Assembly: GCA_937121005.1 (NCBI GenBank)
Contig: CAKZKB010000594.1
Span: 1 to 16,036 of the forward strand
Direction: 5' to 3'
Length of the DNA: 16,036 nucleotides
From: an uncultured cyanobacterium
GTDB taxonomy: Bacteria > Cyanobacteriota > Cyanobacteriia > Cyanobacteriales > Geitlerinemataceae
In this document: positions 7,123-14,154 of the stretch, in pieces
Position numbering within the stretch: the stretch's first letter is position 1
Layout of the letters: every line of letters starts with the position of its first letter
Made by a program: the position numbers and the translations under genes
The notes under the pieces: generated by a model
What the model was told of the DNA's origin: nothing
Database searches by the model: none
Seen by the model: only the letters and a program-made list of their open reading frames with translations

Positions 7123-7264
7123 GCTTTAGCTGCATTTCCTTCTGCTAAAGGAACAGATTCCGCTAGCTTGACCGAGAATATCATGGATACAAGCCCCCGA
7201 ATTTATTCGTGGAAAACCAACGCGAAGCATCCGTACAAGCCCCTGGCTTTAGACATGGGGTTCT
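7123..7264. mobile_element. Possible remnant of an IS200/IS605-type element end
   Basis: The motif ACAAGCCCC occurs at 7186-7194 and 7222-7230; the second is followed by TGGCTTTAGACATGGGG, an imperfect hairpin (CCCC at 7227-7230 against GGGG). This resembles the hairpin ends of cyanobacterial IS200/IS605 elements. A related stretch, CACGAATGCTGGGGGCTTGTAT, lies on the opposite strand at about 10497-10518. No transposase or TnpB ORF is intact here. The call rests on resemblance only. Confidence 0.3.
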
Positions 7265-7265
7265 T

Positions 7266-7297
7266 AATTCTGAACTCTGAATTCTGAATTCTGAATT
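7266..7297. repeat. Heptanucleotide tandem repeat AATTCTG (about 4.6 copies)
   Basis: Units at 7266, 7273 (AACTCTG variant), 7280 and 7287, followed by AATT. It is directly next to the possible insertion-sequence end. Confidence 0.85.
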
Positions 7298-7381
7298 GGA
7301 GCGAAGCGACTGACGCGATCGAACAGACAATATTTCATAACCATTTGTGCCTGATGTAAATTATACCATTTTCCGAAAACT

Positions 7382-7409
7382 GTAGGGGCGATTCGCGAAT
7401 CGCCCCTAC
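7382..7409. repeat. 28-bp perfect palindrome of the GTAGGGGC family
   Basis: The left arm GTAGGGGCGATTCG is followed immediately by its exact reverse complement, with no loop. It shares the GTAGGGGC outer end with elements at 7455-7527, 11614-11640 and 12116-12186. Confidence 0.9.
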
Positions 7410-7454
7410 TTTTCCGTCCTCCTCCTTCCTCTGGCTCCGCCATGGAACTTAATT

Positions 7455-7527
7455 GAGAGGGCGAAGCATTCGCCTTCTAGTTGATGGACTTTTTCTCCCT
7501 TCTTCAGTGCGAATGCTTAGCCCCTAC
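7455..7527. repeat. GTAGGGGC-family inverted-repeat element (long-loop form)
   Basis: GGGCGAAGCATTCGC-type left arm (7459-7472) faces GCGAATGCTTAGCCCCTAC (7509-7527) across about 36 bp. It is in the opposite orientation to the element at 12116-12186 and has the same arm sequence and nearly the same loop length. Confidence 0.75.
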
Positions 7528-7536
7528 AACCTTATG

Positions 7537-7584
7537 TAAAATGGAGGCGGAGCCTCCACAGTCCGTTGCGCCCCGGAGGGACGC
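7537..7584 (-). terminator. Terminator-like double hairpin after the kinase-TPR gene
   Basis: Two adjacent hairpins both have a GGA loop (TCC on the minus strand): GCGCCCC/GGGACGC (7568-7584, one mismatch) and GGAGGC/GCCTCC (7543-7557, perfect). Read on the minus strand from the kinase stop at 7608, the second stem is followed by ATTTTA. A GC-rich stem plus a short U-run fits a rho-independent terminator, although the U-run is short. The pair may equally be another dispersed repeat. Confidence 0.45.
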
Positions 7585-7607
7585 TACGAGGGGGAAACTA
7601 AGAAGTT

Positions 7608-9818
7608 TTACTGCTGAAGCTGCTGCAAGCGATCGCGGGCACTTTCGTAACAATCGATGGAACTATTTTCCAAACATTGCGTCGAAGCCTTTTGTAAGTC
7701 TTCAATGGCTCCAGGGCGATCGCCCAATTGTTGGCGGACGCTAGCACGATTGTAATACGCCATGGCAAAATCTTCTGTAATCCGAATCGCTTGCGAAAAA
7801 TCCTCCAAGGCTTGACTAAATTCGTTCAGTCGCGAGTAGGCTAAACCGCGATTGTTGTAGGCGTTAGCATTGTTGGGATCGATGGAAATCGATTGCGAAA
7901 AATCCGCGATCGCCTCTTGAGTTTTCCCGATCGACGAGTAAGCCAAACCGCGATTGTTGTAGGCTTTGGCATTGTTAGGATTGAGTTCGACGACCCGAGT
8001 GCAATCGGCGATCGCGCTGGGGTAGTCTTGTAAACTATAGTGTACCGTACAGCGATTGTTATAGGCAACCCAATCTTCTTCGTTAAGTTGAATGGCGCGA
8101 TCGCAATCGGCTAGCGCCTTATCGTATTGAGTCAAATTCCAGTAGACGCTACAGCGATTGGTGAGGGCTTCGGCGCGATCGGGATTGATTTCAAGAACGC
8201 GAGTATAATCGTTTTTCGCTCCTTCGTAATCCCCGCGAGAAAAGAGCGCTCTTCCGCGAGAATAGTAAGCGTCAGCGTATTCGGGATCGAGATTGATAAT
8301 GGTGGTAAAATCATCGATCGCCTTTTGTTTTTCCTCAGTCGAAGAGTAAGCCAAACCGCGATTGAGATAGGCATCGAGGCGAGAGCTATCCAAGCGCAAC
8401 ACCTGGGAAAAATCTTCGATCGCCCGAGAGAAATCACCCAATTCGTAAGCCAATAAACCGCGCTCGAAATAGGCATCGGCATCGTTAGGGTTGAGTTCGA
8501 CAATTTGGTTGTAATCTTCAAAGGCTTTATCTAAATTCCCCAATTGATAGCGAGCTAAACCGCGATTGTAGTAGACATCCACTTGGGTCGGATCGAGTTG
8601 CAGCGATCGCGTATAATCTTCAATAGCCGACTCGAGATCTCCCATGTCGAAATAGGCATTACCGCGATTGTAATATAATAACGGATTCTCGGGGTCGAGT
8701 TGAATGGCGCGATCGAACGCATCGATCGCCTCTTGAAATTTGCCACTTTCAATATTATCTTCTCCCCGTTCCGACAAAGTAGCCGCATTTTCAGGGTTGG
8801 GGCGATTGGCGATCCAAAATAACGCCCCCGAACCGATAATAATCCCCAAGGCGATCGCTCCCGCAACCGCACTCAAAATTCGCCAGCGCCAGCGCGACTG
8901 GGGACGATCGTCCTCTGCTTCATCGCCCTCTTCTTCACCCTCTTCGTCCTTCCTTTCTTTAGCCAGTTTTGCCGCCTCTCGCGCCACAATCAACTGATTC
9001 AAATCGTCTAAAACCTCTTTCGCCGACTGATAGCGCTTGCTGTGAGAATAGTGCACCATTTTATCGACAATTTCGCCCAACTCGTCGCTAGCATTGGTGC
9101 GATCGCGCCAGCACAATTGCCCGTCACCATCTTGTAACTTAGGCAATTGATTGGGGGGCAAACCCGTTAGCGCTTCGATGGCGATCGTCCCCAACGCATA
9201 CAAATCGCTGTTAAACTGAGGGTTGCCCTGAAACTGTTCGACGGGCATATAAACAGGCGTTCCCGCCGCGATCGTCCGAGGATGTTGCCCGCCGACGAGT
9301 TGGTTGCTGATTTCTTTGACCGAACCAAAATCGATCAGCACCAGTTCGTCATCTTCCGATCGGCGAATCAAGTTGGCAGGTTTGATATCCCGATGGATCG
9401 TGCCTTCCCCGTGCACGAACTCGAGAATTTCTAAAACCGATCGCAGCAGGTTAATGACTTTTTCTTCTTCTAAAGGCGCGCCGGGACGAATTTCTTCGGT
9501 GAGGGGATGGCCGGGAATATATTCTTTAACGAGATACAGTTGGCGATTTTCTTCAAAATAGGCCAGAAGTCGGGGAATACGATCGTGTTCGCCCAGTTTT
9601 TCTAAAGTCTCTGCTTCTTGCTTGAACAAACGCTGTGCCGTTTGCAACGACTCCGAACCATTATTGATCGGGCACAACTGTTTGACGACGCATTTTGGCA
9701 TACCGGGGCGACGAGTATCGGCAGCGAGATAGGTTTGTCCGAACGCTCCCGAACCGAGGACGCGCACGATCCGGTAACGTCGATCGAGTTGTTGGCCAAT
9801 CACGGCGATCGCTCCCAT
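7608..9818 (-). CDS. Serine/threonine protein kinase with one membrane segment and about 11 TPR repeats
   Basis: This 736-aa protein is a eukaryotic-type (Hanks) kinase of the kind frequent in cyanobacteria. Kinase domain, residues 15-275: glycine loop GSGAFG (22-27), VVK lysine K46, alpha-C glutamate E70, catalytic HRDIKPAN (142-149, D144), DFG (163-165) and the activation segment with AAGTPVYMPVEQ. It looks catalytically complete. A highly acidic juxtamembrane stretch (290-305) is followed by RWRWR and a single membrane helix (about 313-337), so the kinase should be cytoplasmic and the TPRs on the other side of the membrane. Ten well-formed 34-residue TPRs and one degenerate one run from about 346 to the C-terminus, each with YNRG-like and DPxN-like positions; they probably bind a protein partner. 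ATG at 9818 begins just before the kinase fold. The DUF2062 gene lies 57 bp upstream on the same strand and may be co-transcribed. The substrate is unknown. Confidence 0.93.
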   Translation of the reverse strand: MGAIAVIGQQLDRRYRIVRVLGSGAFGQTYLAADTRRPGMPKCVVKQLCPINNGSESLQTAQRLFKQEAETLEKLGEHDRIPRLLAYFEENRQLYLVKEYIPGHPLTEEIRPGAPLEEEKVINLLRSVLEILEFVHGEGTIHRDIKPANLIRRSEDDELVLIDFGSVKEISNQLVGGQHPRTIAAGTPVYMPVEQFQGNPQFNSDLYALGTIAIEALTGLPPNQLPKLQDGDGQLCWRDRTNASDELGEIVDKMVHYSHSKRYQSAKEVLDDLNQLIVAREAAKLAKERKDEEGEEEGDEAEDDRPQSRWRWRILSAVAGAIALGIIIGSGALFWIANRPNPENAATLSERGEDNIESGKFQEAIDAFDRAIQLDPENPLLYYNRGNAYFDMGDLESAIEDYTRSLQLDPTQVDVYYNRGLARYQLGNLDKAFEDYNQIVELNPNDADAYFERGLLAYELGDFSRAIEDFSQVLRLDSSRLDAYLNRGLAYSSTEEKQKAIDDFTTIINLDPEYADAYYSRGRALFSRGDYEGAKNDYTRVLEINPDRAEALTNRCSVYWNLTQYDKALADCDRAIQLNEEDWVAYNNRCTVHYSLQDYPSAIADCTRVVELNPNNAKAYNNRGLAYSSIGKTQEAIADFSQSISIDPNNANAYNNRGLAYSRLNEFSQALEDFSQAIRITEDFAMAYYNRASVRQQLGDRPGAIEDLQKASTQCLENSSIDCYESARDRLQQLQQ

Positions 9819-9875
9819 GGGTAGATGTCGATCTAAATCATGTGTCTAGGATAACTTATCTGTTTCGATTCCCGC

Positions 9876-10409
9876 CTAGGGACGCATTCGGCGGGCGCGG
9901 CGAATGACGTGCAACCCGATGGTATAACTGACGATCGCCAGTGTTAAACCGACGACAGCGCAACCCACCAGCAAGATACCAATAAATTCGCCCCCCATTG
10001 CAAGCAGGACATCGAGGTTGTCCCAGCGATCGGGATCGATCGCGTCGGTAGACCCTAAAATCCACTGTCCTACTTTAAAATTAAACATGAAAATGGGAAC
10101 GTAGGTGAGGGGGTTGCTGACCCAAGTCCCCACTGCTGCCATTAGTTTATTACCCCGCACCAGATACGCCAAAGCCACGCCGATCAGGGTTTGCAACCCA
10201 AAGAACGGAAAGCAGCCAGCAAACACTCCCGTCGCCAACCCCCGTGCCAAACGTTGGGGAGAGTCGCCGAGGCGGGCGATCCGTCGATATTGATAGCGGA
10301 AGCGCGATCGCCAGGTTTTGCGGCGACGAGAGGGCGGGCGCACCCTGGGTTCGGGGCGCGGTAAGGTGGTGGTACGTTGGTGGCGCTGCTGTTGGTAGTC
10401 TAGTGTCAT
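9876..10409 (-). CDS. DUF2062 family membrane protein
   Basis: This 177-aa protein belongs to the DUF2062 family, whose biochemical role is unknown. The N-terminal 45 residues are strongly basic and probably cytoplasmic. Then come GLATGVFAGCFPFFGLQT, the family signature with GxFPFFGLQT, a hydrophobic hairpin, NKLMAAVGTWVSNPLTYVP (the second signature), and a C-terminal membrane helix ending in RRARRMRP. I chose ATG at 10409: the frame is open further to 10733, but that extension runs antisense through mnmE and its last part is read from a heptamer repeat. No Shine-Dalgarno is visible because the heptamer array CAATGAA occupies 10412-10439. It is divergent from mnmE and 57 bp upstream of the kinase-TPR gene. 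Confidence 0.88.
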   Translation of the reverse strand: MTLDYQQQRHQRTTTLPRPEPRVRPPSRRRKTWRSRFRYQYRRIARLGDSPQRLARGLATGVFAGCFPFFGLQTLIGVALAYLVRGNKLMAAVGTWVSNPLTYVPIFMFNFKVGQWILGSTDAIDPDRWDNLDVLLAMGGEFIGILLVGCAVVGLTLAIVSYTIGLHVIRRARRMRP

Positions 10410-10411
10410 TT

Positions 10412-10442
10412 CAATGAACAATGAACAATGAACAATGAGCAA
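10412..10442. repeat. Heptanucleotide tandem repeat CAATGAA (4 copies) at the 5' end of the DUF2062 gene
   Basis: Three exact CAATGAA units (10412-10432) and one CAATGAG (10433-10439), then CAAT. The array begins 2 bp from the ATG of the minus-strand DUF2062 gene, so it replaces the usual ribosome-binding region and forms the proximal 5' leader. Confidence 0.9.
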
Positions 10443-10572
10443 TACTTCTGAGTGAAGTCGAAGGCCGGGAGGCCCGAACGGGTTTTCCTTCTCCCGCACG
10501 AATGCTGGGGGCTTGTATTCATACTCTTTCTGGTTGTAAACATTTTCTGTGTCGATAGGCTCCCCAAGTTTT

Positions 10573-11979
10573 ATGTCTGCTGTTTCGTCAACGACGATCG
10601 CTGCCATTGCTACCGCCATTGCCCCCCAGCAGGGCAGCGTGGGCATCGTGCGCCTGTCGGGTTCGGAGGCGATCGCCATTGCCCGGACGCTGTTTCGCGC
10701 CCCCGGAAAGCAGGTTTGGGACAGCCATCGCATCCTCTACGGTTACGTTTGCCATCCCCACACGGGCGAGCGGATCGACGAAGCGTTACTACTCATTATG
10801 CAGGCTCCGCGATCGTACACTCGCGAAGATACGATCGAATTTCACTGTCACGGTGGAATTGCAGTGGTACAACGGGTGTTACAACTGTGTATCGAGGCGG
10901 GGGCGCGGCTGGCGCAACCGGGGGAGTTCACCCTGCGGGCATTCCTAAACGGACGGCTGGATCTGACGCAAGCTGAAAGTGTGGCGGATCTGGTGGGGGC
11001 GCAAAGTCCGGCGGCGGCGCAAATGGCGCTGGCGGGGCTGCAAGGGCGCTTGGCGACACCGATCCGGAAACTGCGATCGCGTTGTTTGGATGTTTTGGCT
11101 GAAATTGAAGCCCGCATTGATTTTGAGGAGGATTTGCCACCGTTAGATGTTGGGGCGGTGACAGCAGAAATTGCGGCGATCGCCTCGGAAATTACCACGT
11201 TGTTAGATACGGGCGATCGCGGGGAGTTGTTGCGAACCGGGTTAAAAGTGGCGATCGTCGGCCGTCCCAATGCGGGAAAATCGAGCTTGTTAAATGCTTG
11301 GAGTCGCAGCGATCGGGCGATCGTGACTCCGTTACCAGGGACGACTCGAGATACGATCGAATCCCAGTTAGTGGTGAAAGGAATTCCCGTCCGAGTTGTG
11401 GATACGGCGGGCATTCGCGATACGGTTGATGCGGTAGAACAGCTAGGCGTAGCGCGATCGCGGCAAGCAGCCAGAGAAGCGGATTTGGTTTTACTGGCGA
11501 TCGATGCTACTGTCGGTTGGACGGACGAAGACGATATTATTTACCAACAGGTGAAACAGCGTCCCGTCATTTTGGTTATCAACAAAATCGATTTAATAGA
11601 CGATTCCCCAACCTGTAGGGGCGAACGGCGTTCGCCCTCACAACAACATTCGCCCTCCGTACAGGCAACTGTACAAACTGTAGCGACTCAAAACCAGGGT
11701 ATCGAAGATTTGGAAAATGCTATTTTAGAAGTCATCAAAGCCGACAGCGTACAAGCGGCTAATCTCGATTATGCCATCAACCAACGGCAAGCGGAAGCCC
11801 TGACGCGAGCCAAAACTGCACTGATGCAAGTACAGCAGACGATCGCGGATAATTTACCTCTCGATTTTTGGACGATCGACTTGCGCGAAGCCACCCACGC
11901 TTTAGGAGAAATCACTGGGGAAGAGGTGACAGAATCGGTTCTCGATCGCATTTTCAGTCGTTTTTGTATTGGTAAGTAG
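10573..11979 (+). CDS. mnmE: tRNA modification GTPase MnmE (TrmE)
   Basis: MnmE works with MnmG (GidA) to install the (carboxymethyl)aminomethyl group on U34 of certain tRNAs, using GTP and a folate. ATG at 10573 starts the conserved TIAAIATAIAPQQGSVGIVRLSG region; a GTG at 10549 would add eight unlikely residues. The 468-aa protein has the N-terminal folate-binding domain, a helical region, and a G domain with G1 GRPNAGKSS (230-238), G2 GTTRDT (256-261), G3 DTAG (277-280) and G4 NKID (337-340). The C-terminus is the family's essential CIGK (C465). Between G4 and the G5 region (TVATQNQG, about 369-376) residues 347-364 are unusual (TCRGERRSPSQQHSPSVQ). They are translated from a GTAGGGGC-type palindrome, so the protein is slightly longer than usual. 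mnmE is divergent from the DUF2062 gene. Confidence 0.96.
   Translation: MSAVSSTTIAAIATAIAPQQGSVGIVRLSGSEAIAIARTLFRAPGKQVWDSHRILYGYVCHPHTGERIDEALLLIMQAPRSYTREDTIEFHCHGGIAVVQRVLQLCIEAGARLAQPGEFTLRAFLNGRLDLTQAESVADLVGAQSPAAAQMALAGLQGRLATPIRKLRSRCLDVLAEIEARIDFEEDLPPLDVGAVTAEIAAIASEITTLLDTGDRGELLRTGLKVAIVGRPNAGKSSLLNAWSRSDRAIVTPLPGTTRDTIESQLVVKGIPVRVVDTAGIRDTVDAVEQLGVARSRQAAREADLVLLAIDATVGWTDEDDIIYQQVKQRPVILVINKIDLIDDSPTCRGERRSPSQQHSPSVQATVQTVATQNQGIEDLENAILEVIKADSVQAANLDYAINQRQAEALTRAKTALMQVQQTIADNLPLDFWTIDLREATHALGEITGEEVTESVLDRIFSRFCIGK
11612..11675 (+). repeat. Palindromic repeat inserted in frame within mnmE
   Basis: The start TGTAGGGGCGAAC matches the family at 7382 and 12116. GGGCGAAC (11619-11626) pairs perfectly with GTTCGCCC (11630-11637) over a GGC loop. 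TTCGCCCTC recurs at 11649-11657, and a second perfect hairpin GTACAG-GCAA-CTGTAC follows at 11659-11674. It contains no stop in the mnmE frame. Confidence 0.8.
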
Positions 11980-12300
11980 GGCAACCACAGATCGATAAGA
12001 TGTCACATAGTGCAATCGAGATGCTCGCGTTTGTTGCAGTTTGGGAGAAGATGCTCCCATTACCAAACCAGAATTTGATATTAGATCCGCGATCGGGAGA
12101 ACAGTTACGGTATTTGTAGGGGCTAAGCATTCACACAAGTTAACAAACGATTCTACCGATAACTAAACATAGTGAATGCTTCGCCCGCCCGCCCAGGTGT
12201 ATCAGATTATAGCATTACAAATATTCGGTTGCTTAACTCTCACGATCGCGTTCGACATTCTCATAGACATCAGCAACGGCACAAAGATGAAGACTCACTA
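11980..12300. other. 321-bp gap between mnmE and the LRR gene
   Basis: I see no gene here. A weak hairpin GGGAG/CTCCC (12043-12047 with 12054-12058) has no U-run. The only clear structure is the inverted-repeat element at 12116-12186. The short open frames across the gap have no recognisable protein features. Confidence 0.6.
12116..12186. repeat. GTAGGGGC-family inverted-repeat element (long-loop form)
   Basis: GGGCTAAGCATTCAC (12120-12134) and GTGAATGCTTCGCCC (12172-12186) are complementary with one mismatch, separated by 37 bp. Its arms match the element at 7455-7527 read on the other strand. Confidence 0.8.
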
Positions 12301-13227
12301 TTAATAATGGCAGAAGGCTCCTTCTATAGGACAAATGCGATCGTCGAGAGAACTGCTATTGAAATCGAGATTTTTATCCGTTATTGGATTGTCTTTAATC
12401 CACAGATCTCGTAGGTTTTTTAGAGAAGAAAGCGGCTCTAGGCTAACAATATGATTGCCAGAGAGCGAGAGGTATTTTAGGCCATCGAGATGGGCTAGCG
12501 GCTCTACGTTAGCAATATGATTGTTAAAAATATCGAGCCGGGTTAAACGGAGCAAATGGATTAAAGGCTCCAAATTGGCAATGTTGTTATCGTTGAGAAC
12601 GAGCAATCTCAGATCGACAAGATGAGATAGCGGTTCTATATTACTAATTTCGTTACTCCCCAAATAAAGTTCGGTCAAACGAGTTAAACGGGCTAAGGAA
12701 TCGATTCTGACAATTTGATTTTTACTGAGATTGAGACGGGTAAGCTCCTCGATACTGGCTAGAAACTCGACATCTGAAATTTGATTGTCGTAAGCAGAAA
12801 GATACGTTAGGTTTTCTAGCTTGGCGAGCGGTTCCGCATTCTCTATGGAATTAAAATCAAGATAGAGTCGCGTCAGGTTCGTTAGAGTTGAAATGGGGTC
12901 GACATTAACAATTTCTTGGTTGCTCAGATCGAGATCAGTCCATCGGGTGAGCCTTTGTTCCGCTCGATAGCAATCGCTAGTTCCAGCCGCCGTCAACAGC
13001 ATTGCGACTGTATGTCGAACCTCTGGATCTAATCGCTTTCTGTTCCGACACCAGCCACCAAACGTATCGAAGGTTTGCGGGCGAGCGTCTCGAAACTCGA
13101 ACACAATCTTTTTACAGCAAGTCATTTCGATTGTAAAGGGGCGGAAAGCCGCGATCGCGGCGAGAACCGACACGACACCGAAATGGATAGCTTTTTTCAC
13201 GGTTTGCTTCCCCAATTTTAATGCCAC
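12301..13227 (-). CDS. Leucine-rich-repeat protein, probably exported or membrane-anchored (internalin/SDS22-like repeats)
   Basis: This 308-aa protein carries about eight consecutive 22-residue leucine-rich repeats (residues about 95-285) of the form LxxLxxLxLxxNxIxxIxPLxx, as in SDS22 and internalin-type solenoids. Such surfaces normally bind other proteins; no partner is evident. The N-terminus is basic, then hydrophobic (about 13-29, VVSVLAAIAAF), which could be a signal anchor. A cysteine-containing region (36-93) precedes the repeats and a C-terminal cap with two cysteines (DDRICPIEGAFC) follows. The start is GTG at 13227, supported by AGGA eight bases upstream; no better ATG exists before the hydrophobic segment. 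It stands alone between palindromic repeats. Export is inferred; a cytoplasmic location cannot be excluded. Confidence 0.88.
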   Translation of the reverse strand: MALKLGKQTVKKAIHFGVVSVLAAIAAFRPFTIEMTCCKKIVFEFRDARPQTFDTFGGWCRNRKRLDPEVRHTVAMLLTAAGTSDCYRAEQRLTRWTDLDLSNQEIVNVDPISTLTNLTRLYLDFNSIENAEPLAKLENLTYLSAYDNQISDVEFLASIEELTRLNLSKNQIVRIDSLARLTRLTELYLGSNEISNIEPLSHLVDLRLLVLNDNNIANLEPLIHLLRLTRLDIFNNHIANVEPLAHLDGLKYLSLSGNHIVSLEPLSSLKNLRDLWIKDNPITDKNLDFNSSSLDDRICPIEGAFCHY

Positions 13228-13322
13228 TGGTAATGTCCTACCCTACCCTATCATATTACCATACAATTAGGGTAAACTCAGACGATCGCAGATTCGTATC
13301 GCTAAATTGCGATCTAAATCGC

Positions 13323-13444
13323 ATCGTAAGGATTTAGGTATGGTAGGGTAAACGGGTCTAGAAACCCGGTTTCTCGCTTATCGCCGAAAAAATCCAATTT
13401 TTCCTTTTAGAAACCGGGTTTCTCTGTACCACCTGAATGCTTAC
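13323..13444. repeat. 123-bp hairpin element, copy B
   Basis: This is the partner of 6999-7121. The perfect 15-bp inverted repeat is AGAAACCCGGTTTCT (13360-13374) and its complement (13409-13423). The element occupies most of the 300-bp gap between the LRR and aspartic-protease genes, 95 bp upstream of the LRR start. The rest of the gap shows no gene. Confidence 0.85.
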
Positions 13445-13527
13445 GATAGGGCTGTTGGGGACTGACAACCATAGCGATCGCGCCAGCCACGACGGATATT
13501 CTGTCCGGGTTGGCTAAATTTTTATTG

Positions 13528-13944
13528 TTAAACTCGAATGTAGTTCTCCTTTCCCTCGTTGGGTAAGACTCGCAAACGCTGATTTCTCAAATCGGGTTCT
13601 AAGCCTAAATCCTCTAGCGGAATCAATCCTAAAATGGGTTCTTCTCCAGTCGCCAACTCCAAACAATCGTAGCGTCCCTGTCGTCCGCAGACGGAGACGG
13701 CGACATCTTTGAACAGGCGAAATTGATGGCTTCCCACAACCGTAACTCCGCGAACTTCTCCCACGAGGGATAAGCCAAGTTGGGCGATCGCGTCTGCGGT
13801 AAGACAAAGACGAGTTGCCCCGGTATCGACGAGAACGCCATCTAATTGTAGCGATCGAATGGCATCGGGGTCGAGCAAACCGCGATCGGCTAGAATCTCA
13901 TCAATATGGTTCGTAACGACGATCGAAGTCACAACTCTTCCCAT
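13528..13944 (-). CDS. Clan AA (retropepsin-like) aspartic protease
   Basis: This 138-aa protein matches the small cyanobacterial and proteobacterial retropepsin-like family. It has the MGRVxT start, VDTGAT at 39-44 with catalytic D40, a flap-like region around GVTVVGSHQF, and PILGLIPLEDLGLEPD near the end, equivalent to the family's 'P(V)L(I)GxIPLExLxxxxD' segment. One DTG per chain means it should act as a homodimer. The frame is open back to 14133, but family homology begins at MGRV, so I chose ATG at 13944 (138 aa fits the family length of about 135-140). No Shine-Dalgarno stands out. It has no signal peptide. It is divergent from the lipoprotein gene with 210 bp between. Its substrate is unknown. 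Confidence 0.87.
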   Translation of the reverse strand: MGRVVTSIVVTNHIDEILADRGLLDPDAIRSLQLDGVLVDTGATRLCLTADAIAQLGLSLVGEVRGVTVVGSHQFRLFKDVAVSVCGRQGRYDCLELATGEEPILGLIPLEDLGLEPDLRNQRLRVLPNEGKENYIRV

Positions 13945-14154
13945 TTTTAGGACAAGGGAGCGTCTCGCACCCGGACTCGTAACCTCTGTTCCAAATTGTA
14001 TCGCCGATCGCCCCCTTGCCGGGACGATCGCGTAGGATAGAGAGAACGCGATCGCACATCTGCCAATATCGGGCGCGGATTTGGTAAAATCCGAATAGCG
14101 ATCGCCCCATCGCCTTCGTTCGTCTGCTGACAAACCTGTTTCCCCCGAGTCGCC

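Noticed and set aside
6954..7184. A 76-codon open frame on the minus strand
   Set aside because: It reads straight through the hairpin element copy A and the possible insertion-sequence end; it has no protein features.
7841..8872. Several long minus-strand frames with recurring TTIAV-like motifs
   Set aside because: They are alternative-frame readings of the TPR repeats of the kinase gene, whose 34-codon periodicity creates the recurring motif.
10410..10733. N-terminal extension of the DUF2062 frame to 285 residues
   Set aside because: It runs antisense through the conserved start of mnmE and is partly read from the CAATGAA heptamer array; family similarity begins after the ATG at 10409.
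12043..12058. Terminator of mnmE
   Set aside because: The 5-bp stem GGGAG/CTCCC has no U-run on either side and lies 64 bp after the stop codon.
11902..12138. A 78-codon open frame on the minus strand after mnmE
   Set aside because: It overlaps the mnmE C-terminus and starts within the palindromic element at 12116-12186; nothing suggests translation.
13945..14133. 63-residue N-terminal extension of the aspartic protease
   Set aside because: The family begins at MGRV; the extension has no recognisable features and lies in the divergent promoter region.
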